A stretch of 64,000 nt of DNA from Belnapia mucosa (GTDB lineage Bacteria > Pseudomonadota > Alphaproteobacteria > Acetobacterales > Acetobacteraceae): contig NZ_JAEUXJ010000002.1 of the NCBI RefSeq assembly GCF_016775475.1, forward strand, positions 658,013 through 722,012, given 5' to 3'. A model generated the notes under the pieces. The model had not been told where the DNA came from. It ran no database searches and saw only the letters and a list, made by a program, of their open reading frames with translations. Shown here piece after piece: positions 18,114-27,399 of the stretch. The first letter of the stretch is position 1. Each line of letters opens with the position of its first letter. A program made the position numbers and the translations under genes.

Positions 18114-19007
18114 ATGAGCGACCTGCCGAGCGCCGCCGAGATGGAGGAGATTGCCGGCGCCGCCGCGCCGCCATCCCCCGATGTGACGCTCTGTGAATGC
18201 TTCCCCGAGGATGGGCTGCGCGGCGCAGCCGCCGCGGTGCCGACCGATGCGAAGATCGCCCTGATCGCCGACCTTGTCGCTTGCGGCCTCCGCTCCGTCG
18301 CCGCGACGGCGTTCGAGCCGCCCGATGCTTCCCCCGCCTTCGCCGATGCCGAGATCCTGCTGCGCGGCCTGGCGCGACCTCCGGGCATCGCCATCCGGGC
18401 CGGCTGCGCCGATCCGCTCGCGGTGCGGCGGGCGCTGGTGGCGCAGGATGGCGGCTGGGGACCTGAGGAACTCGCCCTCGCCGTGCCGCAGGACGAGGAC
18501 TGGACCGGCTTCGAGGCGATGGTCGCCCTGGCGCGCGGCCGTTTCCTGCTCACCGGCATCGTCGAGGCCCGGTTCGACCGGGCGGATGAGAATGCCTCCG
18601 GCGCGGTGGTGCAGGCGGCGGAGCGTCTCGCCACGCTCGGCGTCACCCGCATCGCCATTGCCGACGGCGCCGGTGCCGCGACGCCGCCGCGGGTGCGGGA
18701 CCTGATCGGATGGCTGAACGGCGCCCTGCCGACCGCCACCTTCATCGCCCGCTTCACCGATCATCGCGGCCTGGCCATGGCGAACAGCCTGGCGGCGGTG
18801 GAGGCGGGGATCACCGCCCTCGACTGTGCGCTCGGCGGCGCCGGCGGGCTCTGCGCCACCGAGGATCTGGCCGCGGCGCTGGTGGCGATGGGCCATGGCA
18901 CTGGCCTCGACCTCGCCGCGCTCTGCCGCTCCGGGGAGGCGGCTGAGGCGATGCTCGGCCGCCGTCTTGACAGCCGGGTGCTGAGGGGCGGCGCTATTCC
19001 GGCTTGA
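18114..19007 (+). CDS. HMG-CoA lyase-like protein lacking key catalytic residues
   Basis: A 297-residue TIM-barrel protein recognisable as hydroxymethylglutaryl-CoA lyase family by order of motifs: CECFPEDGL at 27-35 (family: EVGPRDGLQ), a central LGVTRIAIADGAGAATP, and FTDHRGLAMANSLAAVEAGITALDCALGGAGG from 214. Several essential residues of true lyases are replaced. The catalytic Arg before Asp is E32 (D33 is kept), and the two metal-binding His of the H-x-H-D-T motif are R213 and T215. The Gly-rich Cys loop (GCPYAxGASGN) is shortened to GGAGGLCATED. It is therefore probably not a lyase, although the fold is intact and the frame is open. The Bug-receptor gene converges on it with a 14-base overlap. 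Confidence 0.82.
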   Translation: MSDLPSAAEMEEIAGAAAPPSPDVTLCECFPEDGLRGAAAAVPTDAKIALIADLVACGLRSVAATAFEPPDASPAFADAEILLRGLARPPGIAIRAGCADPLAVRRALVAQDGGWGPEELALAVPQDEDWTGFEAMVALARGRFLLTGIVEARFDRADENASGAVVQAAERLATLGVTRIAIADGAGAATPPRVRDLIGWLNGALPTATFIARFTDHRGLAMANSLAAVEAGITALDCALGGAGGLCATEDLAAALVAMGHGTGLDLAALCRSGEAAEAMLGRRLDSRVLRGGAIPA

Positions 19008-19959
19008 TGCCGGCCCGCGCCAGGACGTCCTGCCATTGCGCGGCCTCGGCGCGCAGCCGCGCGGCCAAGGGCTCCGGCCCCGTCACCAGCAGCTCCCCGC
19101 CGCCCTCGGCGATGCGGGTGGCGATGGTCGAGCCCGCGCGGAGCGGCGCCATCTCCTGCACCAGCCGCGCGCCGATCTCAGGCGGCATGCCGCGCGGGCC
19201 AGCGAGCATGTACCAGATCGACATGTCGTAGCCGGGCACCCCATCCGCCAGCGGCGGCACCTCAGGCAGCAACGCGGTGCGCTTCGGGCTGGTGACGCAG
19301 AGGGGGCGGAATTTGCCGGACTGCACATGCGGCAGCAGCAGGCCGAGATCGCCCATATAGACACCGATCTCGCTGGTATAAAGGCCATTCACCGCCTGTC
19401 CGGCCCCGCGATAGGGCACGTGCAGGAAATCCAGCCCGGTCTTCATCTGCAGCAGCAGCCAGGCGAGATGGGTGGTCGAGCCGTTGCCGGAGGAGCCGTA
19501 GCTGAGGCTGCCCGGCTTCGCCTTGGCTTGCGCCAGCAGCGCCGCAGCATCGGCGATTGGGCTTTCGGTCTTCACCACGATCGCCATCGGCGTGTCGGCA
19601 ATCAGCGAGATCGGCACCAGGTCGCGCTGGATGTCGAAGCCCGGATTCTTCTGCAGGGCGGGCAGCACCGCGAGCCCGCCGGTGGTGAAGAGGAAGCTGT
19701 GGCCATCGGTGGAATTCATCACATCCCGTGCGCCGATCGCGCCGGCGGCGCCCGGCTTCAGATCGATCACGACCGGCTGGCCGAGTCGCGGCGAGAGCTG
19801 CTCGGCAATCAGCCGGGCCGGCACCTCGACCGGCCCGCCGGGGGCGAAGGGCACGACGAAGCGAACCGTGCGGCTGGGCCAGCCGGACTGCGTCCGGCCG
19901 GCGCGGGGCAGGACCAGCGATGCGGCGGCCATGGTGGCGAGCAGGCTGCGGCGGTCCAT
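18994..19959 (-). CDS. Bug-family tripartite tricarboxylate transporter substrate-binding protein
   Basis: A 321-residue periplasmic receptor of the TctC/Bug family, which binds carboxylates, amides and similar solutes. The signal peptide begins MDRRSLLATMAAASLVLP and ends near the Ala/Gly/Arg segment at residues 21-24. The mature protein shows the family landmarks TVRFVVPFAPGGPVEVPAR, an AAGAIGARDV segment, PGSLSYGSSGNGSTTHL (ligand loop) and FLHVPYRGAGQAVNGL. The ATG at 19959 is preferred over the one at 19965 because AAGGAG then lies 6 bases upstream of it. No TctA or TctB membrane subunit is in the window. The GMC oxidoreductase lies just upstream on the same strand, 16 bases away, so the two may be co-transcribed. 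Confidence 0.92.
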   Translation of the reverse strand: MDRRSLLATMAAASLVLPRAGRTQSGWPSRTVRFVVPFAPGGPVEVPARLIAEQLSPRLGQPVVIDLKPGAAGAIGARDVMNSTDGHSFLFTTGGLAVLPALQKNPGFDIQRDLVPISLIADTPMAIVVKTESPIADAAALLAQAKAKPGSLSYGSSGNGSTTHLAWLLLQMKTGLDFLHVPYRGAGQAVNGLYTSEIGVYMGDLGLLLPHVQSGKFRPLCVTSPKRTALLPEVPPLADGVPGYDMSIWYMLAGPRGMPPEIGARLVQEMAPLRAGSTIATRIAEGGGELLVTGPEPLAARLRAEAAQWQDVLARAGIKPE

Positions 19960-19975
19960 GCCCATCTCCTTCGTC

Positions 19976-21598
19976 TCAGGCGGCCAGCCGCACCCGTGCC
20001 GCCGTCTTGACCATGTCGGCGCATTTCTCGCCGATCATGATCGCCGGCGCATTGGTATTGCCGGAGACGACCGTCGGCATGATCGAGGCATCGGCGACCC
20101 GCAGCCCCTCGATCCCGCGCACCCGCAGCTCCGGGTCGACCACGCTCTCGGGGTCGCCGCCCATGCGGCAGGTGCCGCTCGGGTGGTAGATCGTGATGCC
20201 GTTGCGGCGGATGAAGGCGAGGATCTCCTCATCGCTCGCGCCGGCGGGCCCGATCACCTCCTCCTCGATCCATTGGCCGAGCGCCCGGGTCTGCGCCAGC
20301 CGCCGGCCGAGCTTGATGCCCTCGATCATGCAGCGCCGGTCGGTCTCGGTGGAGAGGTAGTTGGCCCGGATCAGCGCCTTCGCCGCCGGGTCGGGGCTGG
20401 CCAGGGTGATGGTGCCGCGGCTTTCGGGGCGAAGCTGGCAGGCGCTGATCGTCATGCCCGGGAAGGGATGCAGCTGCTGCATGCTCTTCTCGGCGCTGAA
20501 GGGCAGGAAGTGGTACTGCACATCGGGTGTCGCGCTGCCCGGAAGCACGCGCGCGAAGAGGCCGGAAGTGCCGGCGCTGACGGTCAGCGGCCCGGTCCGG
20601 CGCAGGGCGAATTCCGCCCCCATCAGGAACTGGCCCCAGAGGCTCTGGGTGCGGGTGTTCATGCTGACGGGCTTGTTGACCCGATAGGCCAGCCGCGACT
20701 GGAAATGGTCCTGCAGGTTGGTCCCGACCGCGGGCAGGTCGTGCACCACCGGCACGCCCATCTCCTGCAGATGCGCCGCCGGGCCAATCCCTGAGAGCAG
20801 CAGCAGATGCGGCGAGGCGATGGCGCCGCCGCAGAGAATCACCTCCCGCTCCGCCCGGACGGTCAGCGCCGCGCCATGGCGGCGGAATTTCACCCCCGCC
20901 GCACGACGGCCTTCCAGCAGCAACCCGGTGCTGTGCGCATCGGCGACGATGATGAGGTTGGGCCGGTTGCGCGCCGGCTTCAGATAGGCCTTCGCCGCGC
21001 TGACCCGCCAGCCGCCGCGCGAGGTGGTCTGGTAGAAGCCGGCGCCCTCCTGGGTCTCGCCGTTGAAGTCGTCATTGCGCGGGAAGCCGAGCTCCGCCGC
21101 CGCATCGACGAAGGACTGGGCCAGCGGGTTGCGGTCGCGGATATCGCTGACGGCGAGCGGCCCGCCCGCGCCATGCAGCGCGCTCGCGCCCCGTTCCTGG
21201 TCCTCGGAGCGGCGGAAATAGGGGAGGACGTCCTCGAAGGACCAGCCGGTGCAGCCGAGCTGGCGCCAGTGGTCGTAATCCTCGTGCTGGCCGCGGACAT
21301 AGAGCAGCCCGTTGATCGCCGAGGAGCCGCCCAGCACCCGACCACGCGGCCAAGGGACCCGGCGGCCTTCCAGCTCCGGCTCCGGCTCCGTCATCAGGTT
21401 CCAGGACAGGGTCGGGTGGTACATGGTCTTGGCATAGCCGATCGGCACATGCAGCCAGGGGTTCCGGTCGCGCGACCCGGCCTCCAGCAGCACCACCCGC
21501 ACCGAGGGGTCCTCCGAGAGCCGCGCCGCCAGCGCGCAGCCGGCCGAGCCGGCACCCACCACCACATAATCCGCGCTGACCGGCACGCCTTCGCTCAT
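19976..21598 (-). CDS. GMC-family FAD-dependent oxidoreductase (choline/alcohol dehydrogenase-like)
   Basis: A 540-residue flavoprotein of the glucose-methanol-choline oxidoreductase family, which oxidises primary alcohols. The dinucleotide-binding loop VVVGAGSAGCALAARL is at residues 12-27. The first GMC signature (PWPRGRVLGGSSAINGLLYVRG) follows near 90, the second (GGAIASPHLLLLSGIGP) is mid-protein, and the active-site stretch is IYHPSGTCRMGGD. Length and order match choline dehydrogenase-like enzymes, but the alcohol cannot be specified. The ATG at 21598 has a good ribosome-binding site (GCGGGAGGAAATCCG); upstream in-frame sequence is not family-like. It is divergent from the FAD-linked oxidase gene, with 95 bases between the starts. 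Confidence 0.93.
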   Translation of the reverse strand: MSEGVPVSADYVVVGAGSAGCALAARLSEDPSVRVVLLEAGSRDRNPWLHVPIGYAKTMYHPTLSWNLMTEPEPELEGRRVPWPRGRVLGGSSAINGLLYVRGQHEDYDHWRQLGCTGWSFEDVLPYFRRSEDQERGASALHGAGGPLAVSDIRDRNPLAQSFVDAAAELGFPRNDDFNGETQEGAGFYQTTSRGGWRVSAAKAYLKPARNRPNLIIVADAHSTGLLLEGRRAAGVKFRRHGAALTVRAEREVILCGGAIASPHLLLLSGIGPAAHLQEMGVPVVHDLPAVGTNLQDHFQSRLAYRVNKPVSMNTRTQSLWGQFLMGAEFALRRTGPLTVSAGTSGLFARVLPGSATPDVQYHFLPFSAEKSMQQLHPFPGMTISACQLRPESRGTITLASPDPAAKALIRANYLSTETDRRCMIEGIKLGRRLAQTRALGQWIEEEVIGPAGASDEEILAFIRRNGITIYHPSGTCRMGGDPESVVDPELRVRGIEGLRVADASIMPTVVSGNTNAPAIMIGEKCADMVKTAARVRLAA

Positions 21599-21693
21599 CG
21601 GATTTCCTCCCGCTTCGCCGCCTATCAAGCCCCTGTTGCGGCTGCACGCCAAGGGGCTTGCCGGGCCCCGGGGGCGGCGGGAGACTGGCCGCC

Positions 21694-23106
21694 ATGCAGA
21701 TGCTCGATGCCCTGGCCGAAGCCCTCGGCCCAAGAAACTGCCTCACCGACACGGGGGAGATGGCGGCCTATGCGGTGGACTGGCGCGGCACCTCCCGCGC
21801 CATGCCGCTGGCGGTCCTGAAGCCGGGCACGGTCGAGGAGGTCTCGGCCGCCATGCGACTCGCCAGCGAGGCCGCCATTCCGGTGGTGCCGGCCGGCGGC
21901 CGGACCGGCCTCGCCGGCGCCGCGGTGGCCCGGCCGGGCGGTCCGCCCTCCCTGGTGCTGAGCCTGGAGCGGCTGAACCGCATCCGCAATGTGGATGCGC
22001 GGGACTTCTCCATCGTCGCCGAGGCCGGCTGCGTGGTGCAGCAGGTGCAGCAGGCCGCCACGGCGGTGGACCGGTTCTTCCCCATCGCCTGGGGCGCCCA
22101 GGGCACGGCGCAGATCGGCGGCATGCTCGGCACCAATGCGGGCGGCATCCGCACCATCCGCTGGGGCAATGCGCGGGAACTGGTCCTGGGGCTGGAGGTG
22201 GTGCTGGCCGATGGTCGGGTGCTGAACGACCTGCGCCGGGTGCGGAAGGACAATAGCGGCTATGCGCTGCGCCATCTTTTCATCGGCGCCGAGGGCACGC
22301 TCGGCGTCATCACTGCCGCCGCGCTGCGCCTGGTGCCGCCGATGCGCGCGGTCGAGACCGCCTTCCTCGCCGTGCCCTCGCCGGAGGCGGCGCTCTCGCT
22401 GCTCGGGCGGATGCAGGGGGCGGGAGCGGAGCTGATCGCCTTCGAGCTGATGAACCGCCTCTGCCTCGAGATGGTGGCGCGGCACGGGCCGCAGCTCCGC
22501 CTGCCGCTGCCGCTGGAAAGCCCCTGGTTCGTCATGGTGGAACTGGCCGCGCCGCACCCGGCCGTGCCGGTCCGCGCCATGCTGGAGACGGCGCTGGAAG
22601 CGGCGCTGGAGGCTGGCGAGTGCACCGATGCGGTGCCGGCCGAGAGCGAGTCCCAGCGCCTGGCCTTCTGGCGCATCCGGGAGGATTTCCCGGAATTCTC
22701 CCGCATGGATGGCCCTTCCATTCCGACCGACACCGCCGTGCCCGTCTCCGCCGTGCCGGAATTCCTGGCGCGGGCCGAGGCGGCATTGGCCGAGCGCTGG
22801 CCGGAGGGACGGATGTTCGCCATCGGCCATGCGGGGGATGGCAATATCCATGTCAGCCTGAAGGCGCCGCCGGGGATCAGCCAGAAGGATTGGGCGGCCC
22901 AGGCCGGCGGCGCCGACATGGTGGTGAACGAGATCGCCACCGCCCTCGGCGGCAGCTTCAGCGCCGAGCACGGCATCGGCACCAGCAAGCTGCATGTCAT
23001 GCAGGCGCTGAAGGACCCGCTGGCGCTGGAGCTCATGCGGCGGATCAAGGCGACGCTCGATCCGCAGGGGCTGATGAACCCGGGGAAGGTGCTGCCGTCC
23101 AACTAG
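21694..23106 (+). CDS. FAD-linked 2-hydroxyacid dehydrogenase (GlcD/D-2-hydroxyglutarate dehydrogenase-like)
   Basis: A 470-residue flavoprotein of the VAO/PCMH family. The N-terminal FAD domain has VVPAGGRTGLAGAAV and the segment GAQGTAQIGGMLGTNAGG that wraps the cofactor. The C-terminal FAD-oxidase_C domain ends with HAGDGNIH, FSAEHGIGTSKL and LDPQGLMNPGKVLP, a pattern typical of D-lactate, glycolate and D-2-hydroxyglutarate dehydrogenases. His residues in HAGDGNIH coordinate a metal near the substrate in characterised relatives. The internal ATG at 21694 is chosen; the frame is open 36 bases further upstream. There is no glcE or glcF partner. Its stop shares CTAG with the stop of the converging M20 gene. 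Confidence 0.92.
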   Translation: MQMLDALAEALGPRNCLTDTGEMAAYAVDWRGTSRAMPLAVLKPGTVEEVSAAMRLASEAAIPVVPAGGRTGLAGAAVARPGGPPSLVLSLERLNRIRNVDARDFSIVAEAGCVVQQVQQAATAVDRFFPIAWGAQGTAQIGGMLGTNAGGIRTIRWGNARELVLGLEVVLADGRVLNDLRRVRKDNSGYALRHLFIGAEGTLGVITAAALRLVPPMRAVETAFLAVPSPEAALSLLGRMQGAGAELIAFELMNRLCLEMVARHGPQLRLPLPLESPWFVMVELAAPHPAVPVRAMLETALEAALEAGECTDAVPAESESQRLAFWRIREDFPEFSRMDGPSIPTDTAVPVSAVPEFLARAEAALAERWPEGRMFAIGHAGDGNIHVSLKAPPGISQKDWAAQAGGADMVVNEIATALGGSFSAEHGIGTSKLHVMQALKDPLALELMRRIKATLDPQGLMNPGKVLPSN

Positions 23107-24494
23107 CCTTTGGCGAAGGCCGCCAGCATCCGGGCATGACTTCGGGCGCCCTTGTGCAGGCAGCGCAGCTCGAATTTCTCGTTCGGGCTGTGCACCTGGT
23201 CGTCGTTCAGCCCGAAGCCGACCAGCAGGCTGTCGAGGCCGAGCAGGCGCCGCATGCTCTCGACCACGGGGATGGAGCCGCCGCTGCCGATCAGCACGGC
23301 GGGCTTGCCGTATTCCTCGGCCAGCGCGGCGCGGGCGGCGCCGACCCAGCGGCTATCGGCCGGCACCTCGATCCCCGGCGTGGTGGTGAAGATCTGCACC
23401 TCGGCCTTGGCATCGGCGGGCAGGCGTTCCGCGACGAAGCGGCGGATGCCGTCCGCCACCTTGGCCGGATCCTGGCCGGGGACGAGGCGGCAGGAGAGCT
23501 TGGCATGCGCCTCCCCGGCGATGACGGTCTTGCTGCCATCCCCGGTATAGCCGCCCCAGATGCCGTTCAGATCGGCGGTCGGCCGGGCCCAGAGCCGTTC
23601 CAGCCCGCTCCGCCCCCGCTCACCGGCCGGCGTCGCCAGGCCGATATCGCCGAGGAAGGCGCCCTCGTCGAAGCCGAGGCCGTCCCATTCGACGCGCTGC
23701 GCATTGGTGATCTCGGCGACGCCGTCATAGAAGCCGGGAATCTGCACCCGGCCATTCTCGTCATGCAGCCCGCCCATGATGCGCGAGAGGGCGTTGATCG
23801 GGTTCAGCGCCGCGCCGCCATAGATGCCCGAATGCAGGTCGCGCGAGGCGGCCTTCAGGTCGATCTGCGCATAGACCATGCCGCGCAGCCGGGTGGTGAT
23901 CGCGGGCGTGTCGATGTCCCACATGCCGGTATCGCTGATGACGGCGACATCCGCCGCCAGCTCCGCCTTGTTGGCGGCGAGGAAGGCGTCGAGGCTCGGC
24001 GAGCCCACTTCCTCCTCGCCCTCGATCAGGACGGAGACGCGGCAGGGCGGGCCGCCGGCGACCTCGTGCCAGGCGCGCAACGCCTCCAGCCACATCGCCG
24101 TCTGGCCCTTGTCGTCCACCGCGCCGCGGGCGACGACGCGCCGGCCATGCGGGCCATCGACCACCACGGGATCGAAGGGCGGCGAGGTCCAGAGCGCCAG
24201 CGGGTCGGCGGGCTGCACATCGTAATGGCCGTAGAAGAACAGGTGCGGCGCGTTGCCGCCCGGCCCCGGATGATGCGCGACGACCACCGGATGCCCGGCG
24301 GTCGGCCGGATGCCGGCCTCGAAGCCCATGCCGGCGAGCTGGTCGCGCACCCATTCGGCGGCGCGCAGGCAATCCCCGGCATGCGCCGGCTGGGCGCTGA
24401 TGCTCGGGATGCGGAGCCATTCGATCAGCCTGGCCTCCGCGGCAGGGGCATCGGCATCGAGGCGGGCGAGGATATCGGGAAGGGAAGCGCTCAT
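23103..24494 (-). CDS. M20 family dipeptidase
   Basis: A 463-residue zinc dipeptidase of the M20 family (CPG2/carnosinase-like). Metal and catalytic residues are visible: HYDVQP (H90, D92), GAVDDKG (D127, D128) and GEEEVGS (E160-E162). The lid domain starts near residue 200 with RGMVYAQIDLKAASRDLHSG. The late HSPNEKFEL brings the last metal His. The gene begins inside the stop of the upstream ABC ATPase (ATGA overlap) and is the last gene of the dpp-like operon. The encoded protein has no signal peptide, so it should hydrolyse imported dipeptides in the cytoplasm. Confidence 0.94.
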   Translation of the reverse strand: MSASLPDILARLDADAPAAEARLIEWLRIPSISAQPAHAGDCLRAAEWVRDQLAGMGFEAGIRPTAGHPVVVAHHPGPGGNAPHLFFYGHYDVQPADPLALWTSPPFDPVVVDGPHGRRVVARGAVDDKGQTAMWLEALRAWHEVAGGPPCRVSVLIEGEEEVGSPSLDAFLAANKAELAADVAVISDTGMWDIDTPAITTRLRGMVYAQIDLKAASRDLHSGIYGGAALNPINALSRIMGGLHDENGRVQIPGFYDGVAEITNAQRVEWDGLGFDEGAFLGDIGLATPAGERGRSGLERLWARPTADLNGIWGGYTGDGSKTVIAGEAHAKLSCRLVPGQDPAKVADGIRRFVAERLPADAKAEVQIFTTTPGIEVPADSRWVGAARAALAEEYGKPAVLIGSGGSIPVVESMRRLLGLDSLLVGFGLNDDQVHSPNEKFELRCLHKGARSHARMLAAFAKG

Positions 24495-26542
24495 GCCGCA
24501 ACTCCAGCATGGCCGAACTCGCCGGGGAAGTGGCAGGCGGCCCAGCGGCCGGCTTCGTGTTCAGCCAGAGGCGGCGGCGTCTCGCAGACCGGCCGGGCGA
24601 TCGGGCAGCGGGTGCGGAAGGGGCAGCCGGTCGGCAGGACGAGGGTGCTCGGCGGTTCGCCCTGCAGCACCACCCGCGTCCGGCCTGGCACCGGAACGGC
24701 GGAGATCAGCACCGCGGTATAGGGATGCAGCGGCCGGGCGAACAGCGCCTCGGCCGGCGCGCTTTCCATCACCTGCCCGAGATAGAGCACCGCGACCCGG
24801 TCGCAGAGATGCCGCACCACCGCCAGGTCATGCGCGATGAAGAGATAGGTCAGCCCCATCCGCTGCTGCAGGTCCAGCATCAGGTTGAGGATCTGCGCCT
24901 GGATGTTCACGTCGAGGGCGCTGATTGGCTCATCCGCCACGACCAGTTCCGGTTGCAGCGCCAGCGCCCGGGCGATGGAGATGCGCTGCCGCTGCCCGCC
25001 GCTGAACTCATGCGGGAAGCGCGAGACCCAGGCGGGGTTCAGCCCGACGGTGGCCAGCAGCTCGCCGACGCGCTCCCGCACCTCGGCCCCGCGCCGCGCC
25101 AGCCCATGCGCGACCAGCGGCTCGGCCAGCGTGTCGCCGATGGTCATGCGCGGATTGAGCGAGGCATAGGGGTCCTGGAACACCATCTGCATCCGCCGCC
25201 GCAGCGGGCGGATGGCGGCGGGGCTGGCCGAGGCGATTTCCTGCCCGTCGAAGGTGATGCTGCCCGCGGTCGGCGCATGGATGCGGGTGACGAGGCGGGC
25301 GAGGGTCGATTTGCCGCAGCCGCTCTCGCCGACGATGCCGAGCGTCTCGCCGCGCTTGAGGTCGAGATCGATGCCGTTCACCGCATGCACCACGCGCTTG
25401 GGCGCGAAGAAGCTCTCGCGCGGCAGGGGGAAATGCTTCACCAGCCCGCGCACCGAGAGCAGCGGCTCGGCCGCAGCCGGTGCCGGGCGTGCGCCACCGA
25501 AGCCGGCGCCGCCGGATTTCGGCAGCACCTGTCCCGCCTGCGTCACCCAGCACCGCGCGAGGCGCCCCGGCGCCACCTCGGCGAGCGGCGGATGTTCCCG
25601 CTCGCAGCGCTCCACCTTGAAGGGGCAGCGCGGGGCGAAGCGGCAGCCGGGCGGCAGGGCCAGCGCATCCGGCGGCGCGCCCTCGATGCTCACCAGGCGC
25701 CTATCGGCGCCGAGCGGCTGGTCGATCCGCGGCACCGCATTGACCAGCGCCCAGGCATAGGGGTGGCGCGGATCCTCCAGCACCTCGGCGGTCGGCGCTT
25801 CCTCCACCACCTCGCCGGCATACATCACCGCGACGCGGCGGCAGACGCTACCGATGACGCCGAGGTCATGGCTGATCAGCACGATGGCGGTGCCGAATTC
25901 GGCATTGAGCTGGCGCAGCAGGTCGAGGATCTGCGCCTGGATCGTCACATCCAGCGCCGTGGTCGGCTCATCGGCGATCAGCAGCGCCGGGTCGTTGGCG
26001 AAGCCCATGGCCAGCATCACCCGCTGGCGCATGCCGCCCGAGAATTCATGCGGGAAGCGGGAGACGCTGCGTTCCGGCGCGGTGATGCCCATGCGGCCGA
26101 GCAGCCCAATGGCGCGGCGCCGCGCCTCCGGCGGGGTAAAGCGGCCATGGCCTGTCATCGGCTCGGTCAGCTGGCGCAGGATGCGGATGACGGGGTTGAG
26201 GCCGGTCATCGGATCCTGGAAGACCATCGCCATGCGGTCGCCGCGCAGCGCCCGCAATTCATCAGGCCGCATCGCCAGCAGGTCGCGCCCCTGGAAGCGG
26301 AGCCGGCCGCCGACGATCCGCGCCGGCTCCTCGAGCAGGCGCATCAGGGACAGCGCGGTGACGCTTTTCCCGCTGCCGCTCTCGCCGACGATGCCGAGCG
26401 TCTCGCCGGCGCCGACGGTGAAGGAGACGCCATCGACGGCGCGGACCGGGCCGGCATCCGTCAGGAAGACGGTGCGGAGATCCTCGACTTCCAGGACGGG
26501 CACGGCCTCCGGCTTCGCCTCCCGACGATCGGACGCCGTCAC
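24491..26542 (-). CDS. Fused dipeptide ABC transporter ATPase (DppD-DppF in one chain)
   Basis: A 683-residue protein carrying both ATPases of an oligopeptide/dipeptide importer. Domain 1 has Walker A GESGSGKS (53-60), the signature FSGGMRQR near 160, and a Cys-containing oligopeptide C-terminal segment PPGCRFAPRCPF near 300. Domain 2 has Walker A GESGCGKST near 400, FSGGQRQR near 510, and a second Cys segment PTGCPFRTRCPI near the end. In most bacteria these are two genes. The start is a GTG at 26540-26542 overlapping the permease stop (GTGA). The frame is open far upstream, but that part merely antisenses the permease frame. It drives import with the permeases DppB and DppC encoded just upstream. 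Confidence 0.95.
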   Translation of the reverse strand: MTASDRREAKPEAVPVLEVEDLRTVFLTDAGPVRAVDGVSFTVGAGETLGIVGESGSGKSVTALSLMRLLEEPARIVGGRLRFQGRDLLAMRPDELRALRGDRMAMVFQDPMTGLNPVIRILRQLTEPMTGHGRFTPPEARRRAIGLLGRMGITAPERSVSRFPHEFSGGMRQRVMLAMGFANDPALLIADEPTTALDVTIQAQILDLLRQLNAEFGTAIVLISHDLGVIGSVCRRVAVMYAGEVVEEAPTAEVLEDPRHPYAWALVNAVPRIDQPLGADRRLVSIEGAPPDALALPPGCRFAPRCPFKVERCEREHPPLAEVAPGRLARCWVTQAGQVLPKSGGAGFGGARPAPAAAEPLLSVRGLVKHFPLPRESFFAPKRVVHAVNGIDLDLKRGETLGIVGESGCGKSTLARLVTRIHAPTAGSITFDGQEIASASPAAIRPLRRRMQMVFQDPYASLNPRMTIGDTLAEPLVAHGLARRGAEVRERVGELLATVGLNPAWVSRFPHEFSGGQRQRISIARALALQPELVVADEPISALDVNIQAQILNLMLDLQQRMGLTYLFIAHDLAVVRHLCDRVAVLYLGQVMESAPAEALFARPLHPYTAVLISAVPVPGRTRVVLQGEPPSTLVLPTGCPFRTRCPIARPVCETPPPLAEHEAGRWAACHFPGEFGHAGVAA

Positions 26543-27399
26543 CGGCTGCGCGCCTTCGGATCGAGCCAATCGCGCACCCCATCGCCCAGGAAGTTGAAGC
26601 CGAGCACGATCGTCAGGATGGCGAGGCCCGGGAAGGTCGCCACCCACCATTGCTCCACCAATTCGCGCCCCTCGGCCACCATCGCCCCCCATTCCGCGGT
26701 CGGCGGCACCACGCCGAGACCGAGGAAGGAGAGACCGGCGAAGGTGATGATCGCATTGCCGATATCGAGCGTCACCAGCACCACCAGCGGACCGATCGCA
26801 TTCGGCACGATATGCCGCCCCAGGATGCGCGCCGGCTTCAGCCCGAGGACCACGGCGGCTTCCACATATTCCTGGCTGCGCTGCACCAGCGCCAGCGCGC
26901 GCGCGAGGCGGGCGAATTTCGGCCACCACACCACCAGCATGGCGATGATGGTGTTCGTCGTGCCGATGCCGAGCGCGGCGGCGATGGCGAGCGCCAGGAT
27001 GATCGGCGGGAAGCAGAGCACCAGGTCGGTCAGCCGCATCAGCGCCGCATCGGCAAGGCCCCGCGCATAGGCGGCCACCATCCCGACCAGCGTGCCGAAA
27101 GCGGCACCCAGCGCAACCACCGAGATGCCGGCCAGCAGCGAGATGCGCGCCCCGAAGAGCAGGCGGGAGAAGCAATCCCGCCCCAGCGCATCCGTCCCCA
27201 GCCAATGCTGGCCCGAGGGTGGCTGCAGCCGGTTCGTCACATCGACGAAATCGGGCGGGTAGGGGGCCAGCCAGGGCGCTAAGACCGCGACCAGCACCCA
27301 GCCCAGCACGATGCCAGCGCCGATCCCCGCCAGCCCGTAGCGCCGCCAGAGCCGGGCCCGGCGCGAGCGCGGGGCAGGAAGGGCGAGGCTCGCGCTCAT
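26539..27399 (-). CDS. Dipeptide/oligopeptide ABC transporter permease (DppC-like)
   Basis: A 286-residue inner-membrane permease with six predicted helices. The N-terminal OppC-type segment is visible (PSGQHWLGTDALGRD around residue 62-76). The EAA loop that docks the ATPase is the stretch EYVEAAVVLGLKPARILGRHIVPN. The protein ends FLGDGVRDWLDPK, typical of DppC/OppC. The start at 27399 overlaps the stop of dppB by 4 bases (ATGA), and the stop overlaps the GTG of the fused ATPase. It works with DppB as the heterodimeric channel. Confidence 0.95.
   Translation of the reverse strand: MSASLALPAPRSRRARLWRRYGLAGIGAGIVLGWVLVAVLAPWLAPYPPDFVDVTNRLQPPSGQHWLGTDALGRDCFSRLLFGARISLLAGISVVALGAAFGTLVGMVAAYARGLADAALMRLTDLVLCFPPIILALAIAAALGIGTTNTIIAMLVVWWPKFARLARALALVQRSQEYVEAAVVLGLKPARILGRHIVPNAIGPLVVLVTLDIGNAIITFAGLSFLGLGVVPPTAEWGAMVAEGRELVEQWWVATFPGLAILTIVLGFNFLGDGVRDWLDPKARSR

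Noticed and set aside
22620..24722. 700-codon plus-strand frame across the M20 dipeptidase
   Set aside because: Covers a certain minus-strand gene and ends in Arg/Ser-rich noise; no start signal or family similarity.
24509..27070. 853-codon plus-strand frame opposite the fused ABC ATPase
   Set aside because: Shadow of the ATPase and permease genes; low complexity.
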